From NCBI RefSeq assembly GCF_002960445.1, contig NZ_POJD01000142.1, positions 372,001 to 436,000 of the forward strand: a stretch of DNA of 64,000 bases, in the 5' to 3' direction. Source of the DNA: Streptococcus suis (GTDB lineage Bacteria; Bacillota; Bacilli; Lactobacillales; Streptococcaceae). Numbering within the stretch: the first letter of the stretch is position 1; every line of letters starts with the position of its first letter. Position numbers and translations under genes: made by a program. Below, piece after piece: positions 46,053 through 55,130 of this stretch. The notes under the pieces were generated by a model that saw nothing but the letters and a program-made list of their open reading frames with translations, was not told where the DNA came from and did no database searches.

Positions 46053-46646
46053 ATGTTTTCACCTAAAAATCTCTTAATCCATCTATTTTTTGTTATTATT
46101 TGTGTCGGAATGCTCTTAAATGACGTTCAAAATACCGGCCTGATGTGGAATATGCTCTGGGCCTTGTTGGCCTTGGACTTTGCTATTTTGGTCCGCCAAA
46201 ATAATCATACTGCCAGCAAGCTCTTGATCACACCATTTTGGCTCTTCTTCTATCCTAATACCTTCTACATTTTGACCGAACTGGTCAATCTCCAATTTAC
46301 CAGCACAGCCCTCTGGGAAAGCAACAGCTTGCTCCTCTTTATGCTCTATGTCCCAGCTATTCTCTTTGGAATTATGGCTGGCGTGGAAAGTTTAGAAGCT
46401 ATTTTCAAAAGCTACAATGTCAAATTCTATGGCCTGCGTTTGCTGATTATTGGTAGTCTATCCCTCTTTGCTAGTTATGCTATTTATATCGGTCGCTATG
46501 CCAACATTCGCTCCTGGGATATTTTTATCCGCCCTGTGACAGTTTTTTCTAGCATGATTTCAGCAATTACCTGGGATACCTTCCCCTTTATCTTTGGCTT
46601 TACCCTCCTGCAAATCATGGTTTTGGTCTTTGCAGTTGATGAATAA
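46053..46646 (+). CDS. DUF1361 family membrane protein (copy 1)
   Basis: A 197-residue protein with about six membrane segments, starting MFSPKNLLIHLFFVIICVGM. The family motif WLFFYPNTFYILTELVNLQF near residue 67 and the end GFTLLQIMVLVF identify DUF1361, function unknown. The ATG used has GGGGTTGTCT in front; an upstream in-frame ATG overlaps that site. It is followed by a terminator and then by a paralogue of exactly the same length. Confidence 0.8.
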   Translation: MFSPKNLLIHLFFVIICVGMLLNDVQNTGLMWNMLWALLALDFAILVRQNNHTASKLLITPFWLFFYPNTFYILTELVNLQFTSTALWESNSLLLFMLYVPAILFGIMAGVESLEAIFKSYNVKFYGLRLLIIGSLSLFASYAIYIGRYANIRSWDIFIRPVTVFSSMISAITWDTFPFIFGFTLLQIMVLVFAVDE

Positions 46647-46654
46647 TTCAGTTG

Positions 46655-46683
46655 AAAGAAACAGGTCAGCTGTTTCTTTTTTT
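46655..46683 (+). terminator. Terminator between the two DUF1361 genes
   Basis: AAAGAAACAG / CTGTTTCTTT with a 5-base loop and a run of Ts. Confidence 0.85.
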
Positions 46684-46783
46684 AATCCAACCTTAAACAA
46701 GTCCTGACAGTTCGATATCAAATACCTATTTTCTATGAGAATGTGATATACTAGCGTTTATATTCTACAGAAAGAGGTTTCCT

Positions 46784-47377
46784 ATGTTTACTAAGAAAAA
46801 TGTTTTTATCCATATTTTTTTCCTCATCATCGCTGCCGGTCTAAAGCGTTATGATGTCACAGCACCTGACTTGACTTGGAATATGTTTTTGGCTTTGGTA
46901 GCACTTGATTTTGCTATCCTAACAAACCACAGTAAGTCCAAGGTCATAAAGATCATTGCTGGGCTCCTCTGGCTCTTTTTCTACCCCAACACCTTTTACA
47001 TGGTGACGGACATCGTCCACATGCACTTTGCCAACACAGTCCTTTGGCAGCGTGAAAGCATGATCCTTTTCATGCTCTATGTCCCAAGTATTTTCTATGG
47101 GGTCATGACTGGCGTGGAAAGTCTGCGGCTGATTTTCTCTGCCTTTTCTATCAAGTCCTACTGGATCAGGCTGTTTCTAATTGGTGGTCTCTCCCTTCTT
47201 TCCAGCTTTGCCATTCACATCGGACGCTATGCACGGCTCAATTCATGGGACATCTTTACCAGACCAAGCCTGGTTATCAGTGAAATGATTGAAGTCGTTT
47301 CTTGGGCTGCCTTGCCCTTCATCCTGGGCTTTACTTTTATACAAATCATGGTCTTGGTCTTTTCCATAGACGAATAA
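46784..47377 (+). CDS. DUF1361 family membrane protein (copy 2)
   Basis: A 197-residue paralogue of the preceding gene. MFTKKNVFIHIFFLIIAAGL, WLFFYPNTFYMVTDIVHMHF and GFTFIQIMVLVFSIDE align with copy 1 without gaps, but many positions differ, so the duplication is old. It has its own -10 (TATACT near 46748) and ribosome binding site AAAGAGG, and it is terminated separately. Function is unknown. Confidence 0.8.
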   Translation: MFTKKNVFIHIFFLIIAAGLKRYDVTAPDLTWNMFLALVALDFAILTNHSKSKVIKIIAGLLWLFFYPNTFYMVTDIVHMHFANTVLWQRESMILFMLYVPSIFYGVMTGVESLRLIFSAFSIKSYWIRLFLIGGLSLLSSFAIHIGRYARLNSWDIFTRPSLVISEMIEVVSWAALPFILGFTFIQIMVLVFSIDE

Positions 47378-47378
47378 C

Positions 47379-47414
47379 AAAACCGGCAACAGCCTTGTAC
47401 TGTTACCGGTTTTT
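47379..47414. terminator. Terminator between DUF1361 copy 2 and the convergent gene
   Basis: AAAACCGG with AACAG and CTGTT with CCGGTTTT form an interrupted stem followed by Ts; As at the left allow use in both directions. Confidence 0.8.
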
Positions 47415-47418
47415 CTTA

Positions 47419-48165
47419 TCAAAAATGGAGTTGTGCAAATACATCTTCCAAATCAGCTATTATTTCTTGATGAAAGTCCAAATAATAGGTTTTTTGGTCA
47501 GAGGCTGGCAGTTTTTCAATATCTGCTAAAATGTCCTGGTAGCGTCGTAGAAGGTTCTTACCAGCCACTTTATCTATCTCATCCATTTCACCGATACCTG
47601 CTGCTATGTCATCTAAGCTGTCATATTTAGCGATTATTCCCTCGGTCCACTGGCGCTTGTCCTTGTTGAGAGTGACAATCTTTTCTGTCAGCCATTCTTC
47701 ATACCTTTCCTCTTCTGTCAAAGACTGGCTATTAGCGGCGGTCTTAGTCACTCGGTCGGATTTACTAGAACGAAGGTAATTCCGATAAAACCAGAAGGCA
47801 AAAAGAATAGCTAGAATGATATTGACTGGAAAAACAAAGCTAAGGGTGAACAGTACGGTCAGCCACAAGATCAACTTGAAATCTCTTACCGCTTTCTCTG
47901 CATGTCTGTTCTTATCCTCCCACTCGTCCAATATAGCCTGGGCTTGGGCAGCATAGGTTTCAACCAATTTTGCCAGTCGTACCTTTTTCTCTGGGTCGTC
48001 TTCCAGTTCCATGGCCAGATAGGCTTGGTTCATGCGGGCCTTGGCCGCCTCATAAGTCTGGACAGTCGCTAAGTATTCCGCATTGCTATTCATCTGATTC
48101 AGCAAGCGGTCCGTCTGCCCTTTGATAAAAGACCGATCGCTTGATGTTAATTTACGGTAAGGCAT
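47419..48165 (-). CDS. Uncharacterised coiled-coil membrane protein
   Basis: A 248-residue protein that I do not recognise. Residues 1-95 and 150-248 are charged and helical, with heptad-like patterns (AAKARMNQAYLAMELEDDPE); residues about 98-128 form two adjoining membrane segments. This resembles a hairpin-anchored cytoplasmic protein. It lies just downstream of the Type III restriction operon and two micro membrane proteins in the same orientation, separated by about 80 bases, so it might be part of the same accessory region. Confidence 0.6.
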   Translation of the reverse strand: MPYRKLTSSDRSFIKGQTDRLLNQMNSNAEYLATVQTYEAAKARMNQAYLAMELEDDPEKKVRLAKLVETYAAQAQAILDEWEDKNRHAEKAVRDFKLILWLTVLFTLSFVFPVNIILAILFAFWFYRNYLRSSKSDRVTKTAANSQSLTEEERYEEWLTEKIVTLNKDKRQWTEGIIAKYDSLDDIAAGIGEMDEIDKVAGKNLLRRYQDILADIEKLPASDQKTYYLDFHQEIIADLEDVFAQLHF

Positions 48166-48242
48166 AGCAACCCCTCCCTGTATATCTGAAATATACTACC
48201 ATTTTACGATAGGTTACATTCTTTTGCAATGCTTAAATATCA

Positions 48243-48368
48243 TTATTTCCTTCTGCCAAACAATAGACTTAAAATGACAAAACCACCTGCCAAGGCAACA
48301 ATAATAACTGGTGAGGCCCAGAGCAAAATCAAAAACCAAATAAAGAGTTTCATAAAGAGTTCTTCCAT
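48243..48368 (-). CDS. 41-residue single-pass membrane protein
   Basis: A micro gene with a strong AGGAGGAAAGACAA before its ATG. The product begins MEELFMKLFIWFLILLWASP, has one long hydrophobic span and ends FGRRK. It begins 13 bases after the stop of the next upstream micro gene, which has the same design. Single-pass peptides with a basic C-terminus can be toxins or membrane-protein modulators; the function here is unknown. Location downstream of res suggests co-transcription with the restriction genes. Confidence 0.6.
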   Translation of the reverse strand: MEELFMKLFIWFLILLWASPVIIVALAGGFVILSLLFGRRK

Positions 48369-48380
48369 TTGTCTTTCCTC

Positions 48381-48473
48381 CTACTTCCTACGAAAGAATG
48401 TGAAAGCTATCGCTATGGCGATAATGCCTACCAGATAACAAATCGCAAATGTAAAAAATAGAAATGCACCCAT
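48381..48473 (-). CDS. 30-residue single-pass membrane protein
   Basis: A micro gene with GAAGGAGAAATAT before its ATG. The product starts MGAFLFFTFAICYLVGIIAI and ends FFRRK; nearly all residues are hydrophobic. It starts 40 bases after the res stop codon. Together with the 41-residue gene it forms a pair of tiny membrane proteins that share the basic F-x-RRK end. No family is recognised. Confidence 0.6.
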   Translation of the reverse strand: MGAFLFFTFAICYLVGIIAIAIAFTFFRRK

Positions 48474-48512
48474 ATATTTCTCCTTCTCTTGTGATAAGGA
48501 TTGCTTGGTTGC

Positions 48513-51500
48513 TTATCCCCTCACGATTTCTAATAATTTTTCATAGGAATCCACCACATCGTACATGTGGTCGTCTCCTATCAAACCTTTTTCTTTCAAG
48601 GCTTTGAAGTGGGCCTTGGCACACTCAATTTTTGCAAGCTCTGCCCCTTTCAGTTGCAAACTAGACATGGAACCCTTGGTTTCGGCTACAAAATAAACAT
48701 GCTTGACCGAACCATCTCGAAAGGCAATTGCCCAGTCAGGGTTGTAAGCACCCAGAGGGGTGGAAATCTTAAAATTGCTAGGTAATTTAGTGTAGACCAT
48801 AACATCTTCAAATTGATCCAACTCTTCTTTGAACTTCCGCTCCGTATCCGAATCAACCTTTACATAATTATACACGCCTTTTTGCGATTCCAGTATCCGT
48901 TTGTCCGACAATTTTCCGCTTTCTGGGTTATCCGTAAAAACAGAAGTGTCAAAGGTTTCTTCCAAGATATTGTAGCGGATATGCTCAATCACCTGACTGG
49001 CCTTTTGTTCATTGATCAGGCGGCTTGTTCGTTGGATAAATGCCTCAGGGTTATAGCTGAACATGTCAAACTTGCTAGGTGAGATTTGTTTCAGGATAAT
49101 GGCAACTGTTCTCCGTTTCAGCTCCGTGCGACTGGCGATTTCACCCAACAAATCATAGCGGAGTTGAATAGAAGACTTGTCCAATTCAGCCTGACGCTTG
49201 CCGTCTTTATTGACCTTGAAATCCAAACCTTGCTCAGCTTTCATTTCCCTAGCCTCAGCCTCTGTAATCATATAGCTAGGCTTTTTGACAAAGAGAGCCT
49301 CATTGATAACCTTGACCGATTTTTCAATCAACTCCTCATCGTCAAACTCCACATAATAGGTGGACTTGTGATGAATGCTTTCCCACAGACGTTTAAACTC
49401 TTGACGATTGTAATTATCATGATTGATTTCTCTAGCAAAGACAACTTCCGAATCATTTTCACGCTCAATCTGGTAACGATTGGCATCGTAAATAGATTCC
49501 AAAATGTCTTTTACCGCCACTTCATAGCCAGCCAGATTTTCAGATAGAACAAACTGACTTGTTTCTTTTTGCTCAAAGTAAGTGGTGGTCAGATTTCCCT
49601 TGCTGTCAATATAATCTTGCTTAATCAACTGGTGTTCAATCTCTTTAGCCACTTCCTGGGTGACAGTCAGTTTTTGACCAGCTTCATTTTCCAAGACCTT
49701 GTTGACAAAGAGATCCACTTCCACCTTACTTGGTCGATCAGCCAAGATTTCCTTGAGTTCTCTTTGCAAGTTCTTTGCAAAATCCTCATAGCTTTCATTG
49801 GCAATGACGGTCAATTTGTTAATGTTATGAACATCAGCTCCTAAGAGTTCCTCATCCTGACGGACACCTTTTTGGTCAACAGCAAGACGCATCCCACGAC
49901 CGATCTTTTGCCGTTTTTCTGTCTCCGTACCCGTATTTTTCAGAGTACAAATCTGGAAGACATTAGGATTGTCCCAGCCTTCTTTGAGGGCTGAGTGGGA
50001 GAAGATAAAGCGTACTGGCTCATCAAAGGACAGCAGACGCTCCTTGTCCTTCATAATCAAATCAAAGGCATCCTTGTCGTTAGATTGATTATTTCTCTTC
50101 TCAGTTGCCGATTTGTAATCCACAAACTTGACCTTATCCGATTTTTTCACCTTATCAACGGAGAAATAACCTGCGTGAACGGAATTGCCTTCTTGGTGCT
50201 TGTTGAGATAGTGCCAAAAGTTGCTGCCATGGAGGTTGGGATCTGCCAACAAGGCCTTGACCTGGGCTTCATACTCTTCTTCAAACATCTGGGCATAGGT
50301 GCCATTGTAGGCATCATTTTGCTCATCGTAGCACTTGTACTTAGCTACCTCATCAATGAAGAAAAGGGAAAGCACCTTGATACCTCGTTTATATAAGCCT
50401 TCTTCTTTTTGCAGGTGACTGGCAATGGTTTCCCGAATCTGGATACGACGGATGTCATCTTCGTTGGTTTCCCCAATCACTTCTCCAACATGGAGTTTGC
50501 GATTGGCACCGATTTGAATGGAATTTTCGCCCTCACGCGCATCAAAATGACTCAAGGTCCAACCGCCTTGATATGCCGGGAGATTACCTGACTCTTCAAA
50601 AAGGGCAAACGGTTCTTCAACCAACTTGGTCACCCGCTTGACATCACCTGACTTGGTTCGCACTTCAAACTCGATCCGAGCCTTGGGTGCTCCTGATTTT
50701 TGCGGAACTAGTTCTTGCAGATAAAGGTAGCCTTGTGTACCTGTGGTAGAAGTCTGCTCCACAGTCTTAACGGCAATCTTCTTGACCAACTTTTTATTAT
50801 AGGCGTCCAAGGCATCCAGACGATAAATCATATCGTGCTTGTCCTTATGGGTCGCTGAATAGCGGAGGGTAAATAGGGGCTTGAAGTCCTCCAAGCGTTC
50901 TTTAGTCTTTTTCCCCTCAACCGACTGAGGCTCATCAATGATCAAAATGGGATTGGTTGCTGCGATAACATCGATGGGCTTTCTCCAGCGGAAACTTTCC
51001 TGCTCGGTGTGAATGCGACGGGCATCTGCTCCAGTGGCATTAAAGGCCTGGGAGTTGATGATCATGACCTGAATGTCCGAGGAGTTGGCAAACTTGTCCA
51101 GCTCTCCCAAACGGCTAGAGTCATAGACAAAGTAGCGTGGCTTCTTGCCATACTCCATCTGGAAATGGTCTGCCATGATTTCAAAGGACTTGAGCACCCC
51201 CTCCCGAATGGCGATACTTGGCACCACAATGATAAACTTGAGCCAGCCATACTGCTTGTTGAGCTCCATCAGGGTGCGGATATAGGTATAGGTCTTCCCT
51301 GTCCCTGTCTCCATCTCAATGGTCAAATTGTAGGACGGACGACCATCCACTTTTTGGATGGATAGGTTTTCTGAAGGTTTAAGTCCATAGCGGAGCTGCT
51401 GAGTTCGTACCTGCTGGCTGATAGTATCTTGCGAAAGCTGGATGGGAGCATTGCGGAAACCGATAAAATTCATATCCAGTTCCGCATCCATTCCCTGACC

Positions 51501-51611
51501 CTTGTCCATGTGGTAGTCAAAACCGCTGTGCTTGCCCTGACCCGCAAAAACATCCACAACAGAGGACACCGCATCTAACTGAAATTGCTGCTGCTTAAAT
51601 TGAAGTTTCAT
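48513..51611 (-). CDS. res: Type III restriction enzyme, Res subunit
   Basis: A 1032-residue helicase-nuclease. Walker A METGTGKT is near residue 100, motif II is DEPQ near 234, and motif VI-like QKIGRGMRL is near 575. The C-terminal PD-(D/E)xK nuclease shows NPDWAI and later YFVAETKGS near 955-975. Res cuts DNA together with Mod when two unmodified sites are encountered. The start is fixed by the conserved MKLQFKQQQFQ; no Shine-Dalgarno sequence is present because a dispersed hairpin element reaches the ATG. It is separated from mod by an FRG gene. Confidence 0.93.
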   Translation of the reverse strand: MKLQFKQQQFQLDAVSSVVDVFAGQGKHSGFDYHMDKGQGMDAELDMNFIGFRNAPIQLSQDTISQQVRTQQLRYGLKPSENLSIQKVDGRPSYNLTIEMETGTGKTYTYIRTLMELNKQYGWLKFIIVVPSIAIREGVLKSFEIMADHFQMEYGKKPRYFVYDSSRLGELDKFANSSDIQVMIINSQAFNATGADARRIHTEQESFRWRKPIDVIAATNPILIIDEPQSVEGKKTKERLEDFKPLFTLRYSATHKDKHDMIYRLDALDAYNKKLVKKIAVKTVEQTSTTGTQGYLYLQELVPQKSGAPKARIEFEVRTKSGDVKRVTKLVEEPFALFEESGNLPAYQGGWTLSHFDAREGENSIQIGANRKLHVGEVIGETNEDDIRRIQIRETIASHLQKEEGLYKRGIKVLSLFFIDEVAKYKCYDEQNDAYNGTYAQMFEEEYEAQVKALLADPNLHGSNFWHYLNKHQEGNSVHAGYFSVDKVKKSDKVKFVDYKSATEKRNNQSNDKDAFDLIMKDKERLLSFDEPVRFIFSHSALKEGWDNPNVFQICTLKNTGTETEKRQKIGRGMRLAVDQKGVRQDEELLGADVHNINKLTVIANESYEDFAKNLQRELKEILADRPSKVEVDLFVNKVLENEAGQKLTVTQEVAKEIEHQLIKQDYIDSKGNLTTTYFEQKETSQFVLSENLAGYEVAVKDILESIYDANRYQIERENDSEVVFAREINHDNYNRQEFKRLWESIHHKSTYYVEFDDEELIEKSVKVINEALFVKKPSYMITEAEAREMKAEQGLDFKVNKDGKRQAELDKSSIQLRYDLLGEIASRTELKRRTVAIILKQISPSKFDMFSYNPEAFIQRTSRLINEQKASQVIEHIRYNILEETFDTSVFTDNPESGKLSDKRILESQKGVYNYVKVDSDTERKFKEELDQFEDVMVYTKLPSNFKISTPLGAYNPDWAIAFRDGSVKHVYFVAETKGSMSSLQLKGAELAKIECAKAHFKALKEKGLIGDDHMYDVVDSYEKLLEIVRG

Positions 51612-51722
51612 AATTAAGATACTAAGGGCGTCTAAGGGACACAGACAAAATAGGCATTTTTAAATTGGAGTTTACTCCAAGTAAAAATGATCTTTTTGTC
51701 CAAGTCCCTAGCCCGTGTTCAG
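51612..51722 (-). repeat. Dispersed hairpin element, copy 3 (5' of res)
   Basis: On the minus strand GGGC/GCCC, AGGGAC/GTCCCT, GACAAAA/TTTTGTC, CATTTTTA/TAAAAATG and TTGGAGT/ACTCCAA pair in order, giving one long hairpin. It ends TATCTTAATT right before the res ATG. The arms differ from those of the alaS copy while staying paired. Confidence 0.7.
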
Positions 51723-51760
51723 TTAAACCTGAACATTCCTTTCTATTTCAATTCATATTG

Positions 51761-53152
51761 TTAGCTATATTTTTTCACTAAATATTCAGATACCTTATCT
51801 ATCTCTGGATATATGGAACCACGATGGATATCAAATAATTCAAGCTGACTCAGTATATCTTCCTTTGCATGTTGTGAAATTATAAGTATCTGCCTTTTAT
51901 TATGTATACTAAACCTATATTGATTTAAACTTTTAGCTGTATAAGGATTACAAGAACAGCATATAAAGGCTCCATCTTGCTTTTGAATCCGTCTGTTATC
52001 TTTTTTAACTAATACAAAATAATTTTCTTCAAAAAAACTCGGAACAACTGAATTTTGAAAACTCGGCTTTTCTAATCTAATTTTACTTACAAGTTTGTTA
52101 ACTGCTGAAGATTTGGAAAATTGTTTATTATTAAAACTACCAAAATATAAATAAGTTTTTGTTGGATAATCCAAAAGTGCCATACTTGCTAAGATAGAAA
52201 TTGAATCGCTTTCTGTATATTTGATATCACTTTCATTAACATCAAATACAATGACTTCGCCGTCCACATTATTTGAATCACAAACTGAAAAATATAATGC
52301 AATTAAAGGATTGGAAGTAATGTCTAAAAGTCTAGTTGGAACTCCATAATGTTGCATTGTTTTTAATTTATCAATATGGTATTTATCATCCTTGAAATAA
52401 TCAGGATTTCTCAAAATCGTTTGTTCATATAGATGATGTTCATTTTTATGTAGATTAATATTTCGCTCTACACCAGATTTTAATAAATAATTAATATTTG
52501 AATGTCCCCTGTAAAACAATTTTTTACCAGAAAAAGTTTTTCCAGTCCCTCTGCCATTGTTATTATAAAAATTATTTGATGAATCTTCACTAGGCTTCAT
52601 TTTATTTAATGCAGCAATAAAGTCACCGAAATTATTAATAAAATTCAATTGAACATTACCTTTTATTAGGTACCCATTTTGTATTCCAACTTCTAAATCT
52701 TCAAAACTCCATTTTCTTGGACTCTCCTCATTTTCACTATTATTCATCGAAAATAATTGACCAAATTCAGTCCGTAAACTTACCATCAATTGACGTAAAA
52801 ATTCAAGGTAAGAGTCCCCTAAAACTAAACTGAATAGAGTACTTAATGCTAATTGACTTTCATTGTTTAATTTATCCTGTCTATCAATAAATTTTTCCAA
52901 TAATTGAGAAAATCTATCACCTTCAATTTTTTCTAGCTCTTTTTTAGACTTTTTTAAAATAATCTTTAAATTGGGATCCACATTCTCACTATTAACAAAA
53001 CTAGTTTTTCCTGTATTCAGACTATTAGAAATAGAGACATAGCCATCCGAGAAAAATTTATTATAAAATAAATCAAAAAAAGCAACTTTTAATGTTTCGG
53101 AGTGCTTTATTACATCAATCAACTGGATAAAGCTTTTTTCATTCGACCACAT
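51761..53152 (-). CDS. FRG domain-containing protein
   Basis: A 463-residue protein. The FRG domain starts near residue 213 with FYRGHSNINYLLKSG and continues with MQHYGVPTRLLDITSNPLIAL near 267, the strongest family motifs. The N-terminal 200 residues have no match that I recognise. FRG domains occur in bacterial defence and toxin contexts; an enzymatic role is suspected but I cannot name one. The gene is markedly AT-rich compared with mod and res. It begins five bases after mod, with GGTGGTGTAGGGTG as possible ribosome binding site. Insertion between mod and res suggests an accessory effector. Confidence 0.8.
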   Translation of the reverse strand: MWSNEKSFIQLIDVIKHSETLKVAFFDLFYNKFFSDGYVSISNSLNTGKTSFVNSENVDPNLKIILKKSKKELEKIEGDRFSQLLEKFIDRQDKLNNESQLALSTLFSLVLGDSYLEFLRQLMVSLRTEFGQLFSMNNSENEESPRKWSFEDLEVGIQNGYLIKGNVQLNFINNFGDFIAALNKMKPSEDSSNNFYNNNGRGTGKTFSGKKLFYRGHSNINYLLKSGVERNINLHKNEHHLYEQTILRNPDYFKDDKYHIDKLKTMQHYGVPTRLLDITSNPLIALYFSVCDSNNVDGEVIVFDVNESDIKYTESDSISILASMALLDYPTKTYLYFGSFNNKQFSKSSAVNKLVSKIRLEKPSFQNSVVPSFFEENYFVLVKKDNRRIQKQDGAFICCSCNPYTAKSLNQYRFSIHNKRQILIISQHAKEDILSQLELFDIHRGSIYPEIDKVSEYLVKKYS

Positions 53153-53156
53153 CACC

Positions 53157-55076
53157 CTACACCACCTTCACTTTGGTATTTGGGGCTTCTTCTTTGAAGA
53201 TTTGACCAAGGTTGATTTTGGCTGCGGAGTTGGCGAAAGATTCGTCCTTGAAGACTGCACGGAGAGGTTCTACTTTAGCAATTTGGCGGAGGACGTTTTC
53301 TGAAATCTCATCTGCAAAGCAGGCAATCAAGGCACCGTCTGCTACATTATAGGCATCTATCCCATCAATCTGAGTTTTCGCGATTGGTAGAGATAATTCC
53401 ATCCCCCAGGTCAGCATAATCTGGAAGAGGAGGTCAAGGTCTGTCCGACCATCTTTGATGTTTGAAACACTATCAAAAAGACTTTCTTGGCTAAAGCTGT
53501 CTGGTGTTTGGCTGACATCCTTGAAGTTTGAACTGTCTAGCTTATAAGCTCTAAAACCAAAGTCTTGCTTGCCGACGGTTTCAGGATGTTCTTCCTGAAT
53601 CTTTTTAGCAGCCCGACGAATCCGCTCACGAGAAATCTGGTCAATGGTTTGATAGCCAGCCTCCTTGGCAGCTGACTTGTCTGCCACTTGTTCATCCAAC
53701 GTACAAAGAATGTACTTACGGTTGCCACCGTCTTCAGCATTCAACTGCATAACCGCATCAGCCGTGGTGGCGGAGCCGGCGAAGAAGTCGAGGACTGTTG
53801 AATGGCTTCTTGTTGATATTTGTAGAAGACGTTTAAGCAGAAGTGTCGGCTTAGAGTAATCAAAAATTCCTCTACTTCCCATCAAATCATCTAATTGCCT
53901 CTTTGACATCGAGGTATCCCCTGCAAACTGTCTACTAAAAATTGTAATAGGAACCAAGCCATCCTGTGTATCTGACAAAAAACGTTTTATCATTGGATAG
54001 CTATCACCTTCTCCCCAATAAATCTCATCATTTGCTATCTTCGCCTTTATAGTTTCTTCACTAAATCTCCAATAGCTCCCTTGTGGCTTAGATAAGATCA
54101 CACCATTTGGCTTTGTAATCGTATAATCTGCATTGTATTCATTATGCGCAGTAATAGGATCTAATTTCCATGGCCCTTTAGGATGATTATCAGGGTTTTT
54201 ATAAGCACTTTCACCTTCACGTGGCAGTAATACTCTATCCCAATTTTCCTTATTTTTGGCAATTGCAATAATATGTTCATGGCTAGTTGAAAAATATTTT
54301 GATGAATTTTTACGAGTATGAACTTTTTCCCAAACAATATTCGCTAAAAAGTTTCCTTCCCCAAATATCTCATCACAGATGGCTTTGAGGTTGGCTTGTT
54401 CGTTGTCGTCAATGGAGATAAAGATAACGCCACTGTCTTTGAGAAGGTTTCGGGCAAGGACTAGGCGAGGGTACATCATATTGAGCCAGTCAGAGTGATA
54501 GCGGGCGGAGGATTTTTCATTCTTGGTCAAGCCCACCCGTTGCAAACCATTCTCATCTCGTAGGTCCATTTCATCTGCCAGTTCTTCCTCGCTCATCTGG
54601 AATTTATCTGAGTAGACAAAATCCTTGCCTGTATTGTAAGGTGGATCAATGTAAATCATATCAATCTTGCCCAGATAAGACTCCTGCAAGACCTTGAGGA
54701 CTTCCAAGTTGTCCCCTGTAATAAAGACATTTTCAGACTTGTCAAAGTCAACACTTTCCTCAAGATCTGGGCGGAGGGTCTGGGTCGTCGGTTTACCTGC
54801 CTCCGCAATCGCTCCGCGTTTGCCGACCCAGGTAAACTCATAAGACTCCCGCCCCTCAACAATCTCTCTTGAAAGGAATTGGCGTAGCTTGTCAAAGTCA
54901 ATGGCTGGACGCAACCTGCCATTTTCATCGCTACTTTCTGTTAGAACCTCAGGAAAAAGCTGACCAATTTTTGTAATGTTGTCTGATAAAATATCTTTTG
55001 AAGTTAGGTCTAGCTTTTCAACTTGAGTGTAGTCTCCAAGCTTTTGCTGTGCTGTGCTGTGCTGTGCTGTGCTCAT
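53157..55076 (-). CDS. mod: Type III DNA methyltransferase (Mod), probably phase-variable
   Basis: A 639-residue beta-class methyltransferase: the catalytic motif DPPYNTG near residue 143 precedes the SAM-binding motif DFFAGSATT near 430, the order expected for Type III Mod proteins. Between them lies the target-recognition region. Mod modifies its site and guides Res. GGAGATTACC precedes the ATG. Immediately after the ATG the coding strand is AGC followed by five ACAGC units, so gain or loss of one unit shifts the frame. In this sequence the frame is open (ON). The recognition part (about 53820-54370) is AT-rich relative to the flanks, which suggests exchange by recombination. Confidence 0.93.
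   Translation of the reverse strand: MSTAQHSTAQQKLGDYTQVEKLDLTSKDILSDNITKIGQLFPEVLTESSDENGRLRPAIDFDKLRQFLSREIVEGRESYEFTWVGKRGAIAEAGKPTTQTLRPDLEESVDFDKSENVFITGDNLEVLKVLQESYLGKIDMIYIDPPYNTGKDFVYSDKFQMSEEELADEMDLRDENGLQRVGLTKNEKSSARYHSDWLNMMYPRLVLARNLLKDSGVIFISIDDNEQANLKAICDEIFGEGNFLANIVWEKVHTRKNSSKYFSTSHEHIIAIAKNKENWDRVLLPREGESAYKNPDNHPKGPWKLDPITAHNEYNADYTITKPNGVILSKPQGSYWRFSEETIKAKIANDEIYWGEGDSYPMIKRFLSDTQDGLVPITIFSRQFAGDTSMSKRQLDDLMGSRGIFDYSKPTLLLKRLLQISTRSHSTVLDFFAGSATTADAVMQLNAEDGGNRKYILCTLDEQVADKSAAKEAGYQTIDQISRERIRRAAKKIQEEHPETVGKQDFGFRAYKLDSSNFKDVSQTPDSFSQESLFDSVSNIKDGRTDLDLLFQIMLTWGMELSLPIAKTQIDGIDAYNVADGALIACFADEISENVLRQIAKVEPLRAVFKDESFANSAAKINLGQIFKEEAPNTKVKVV
55046..55073 (-). repeat. 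Pentanucleotide repeat at the 5' end of mod
   Basis: 28 bases: five complete ACAGC units plus AGC on the coding strand (GCTGT on the plus strand), starting right after the mod ATG. The unit length is not a multiple of three, so slippage would switch mod on or off. Confidence 0.95.
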
Positions 55077-55130
55077 GGTAATCTCCTTTTCTTAGGCTGT
55101 CAAGCCTTTTTTGATGATGTAGATAAAAAA

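Noticed and set aside
48229..48438. Plus-strand 69-codon open frame downstream of res
   Set aside because: It is antisense to the two micro membrane genes, which have strong ribosome binding sites; the plus frame has none.
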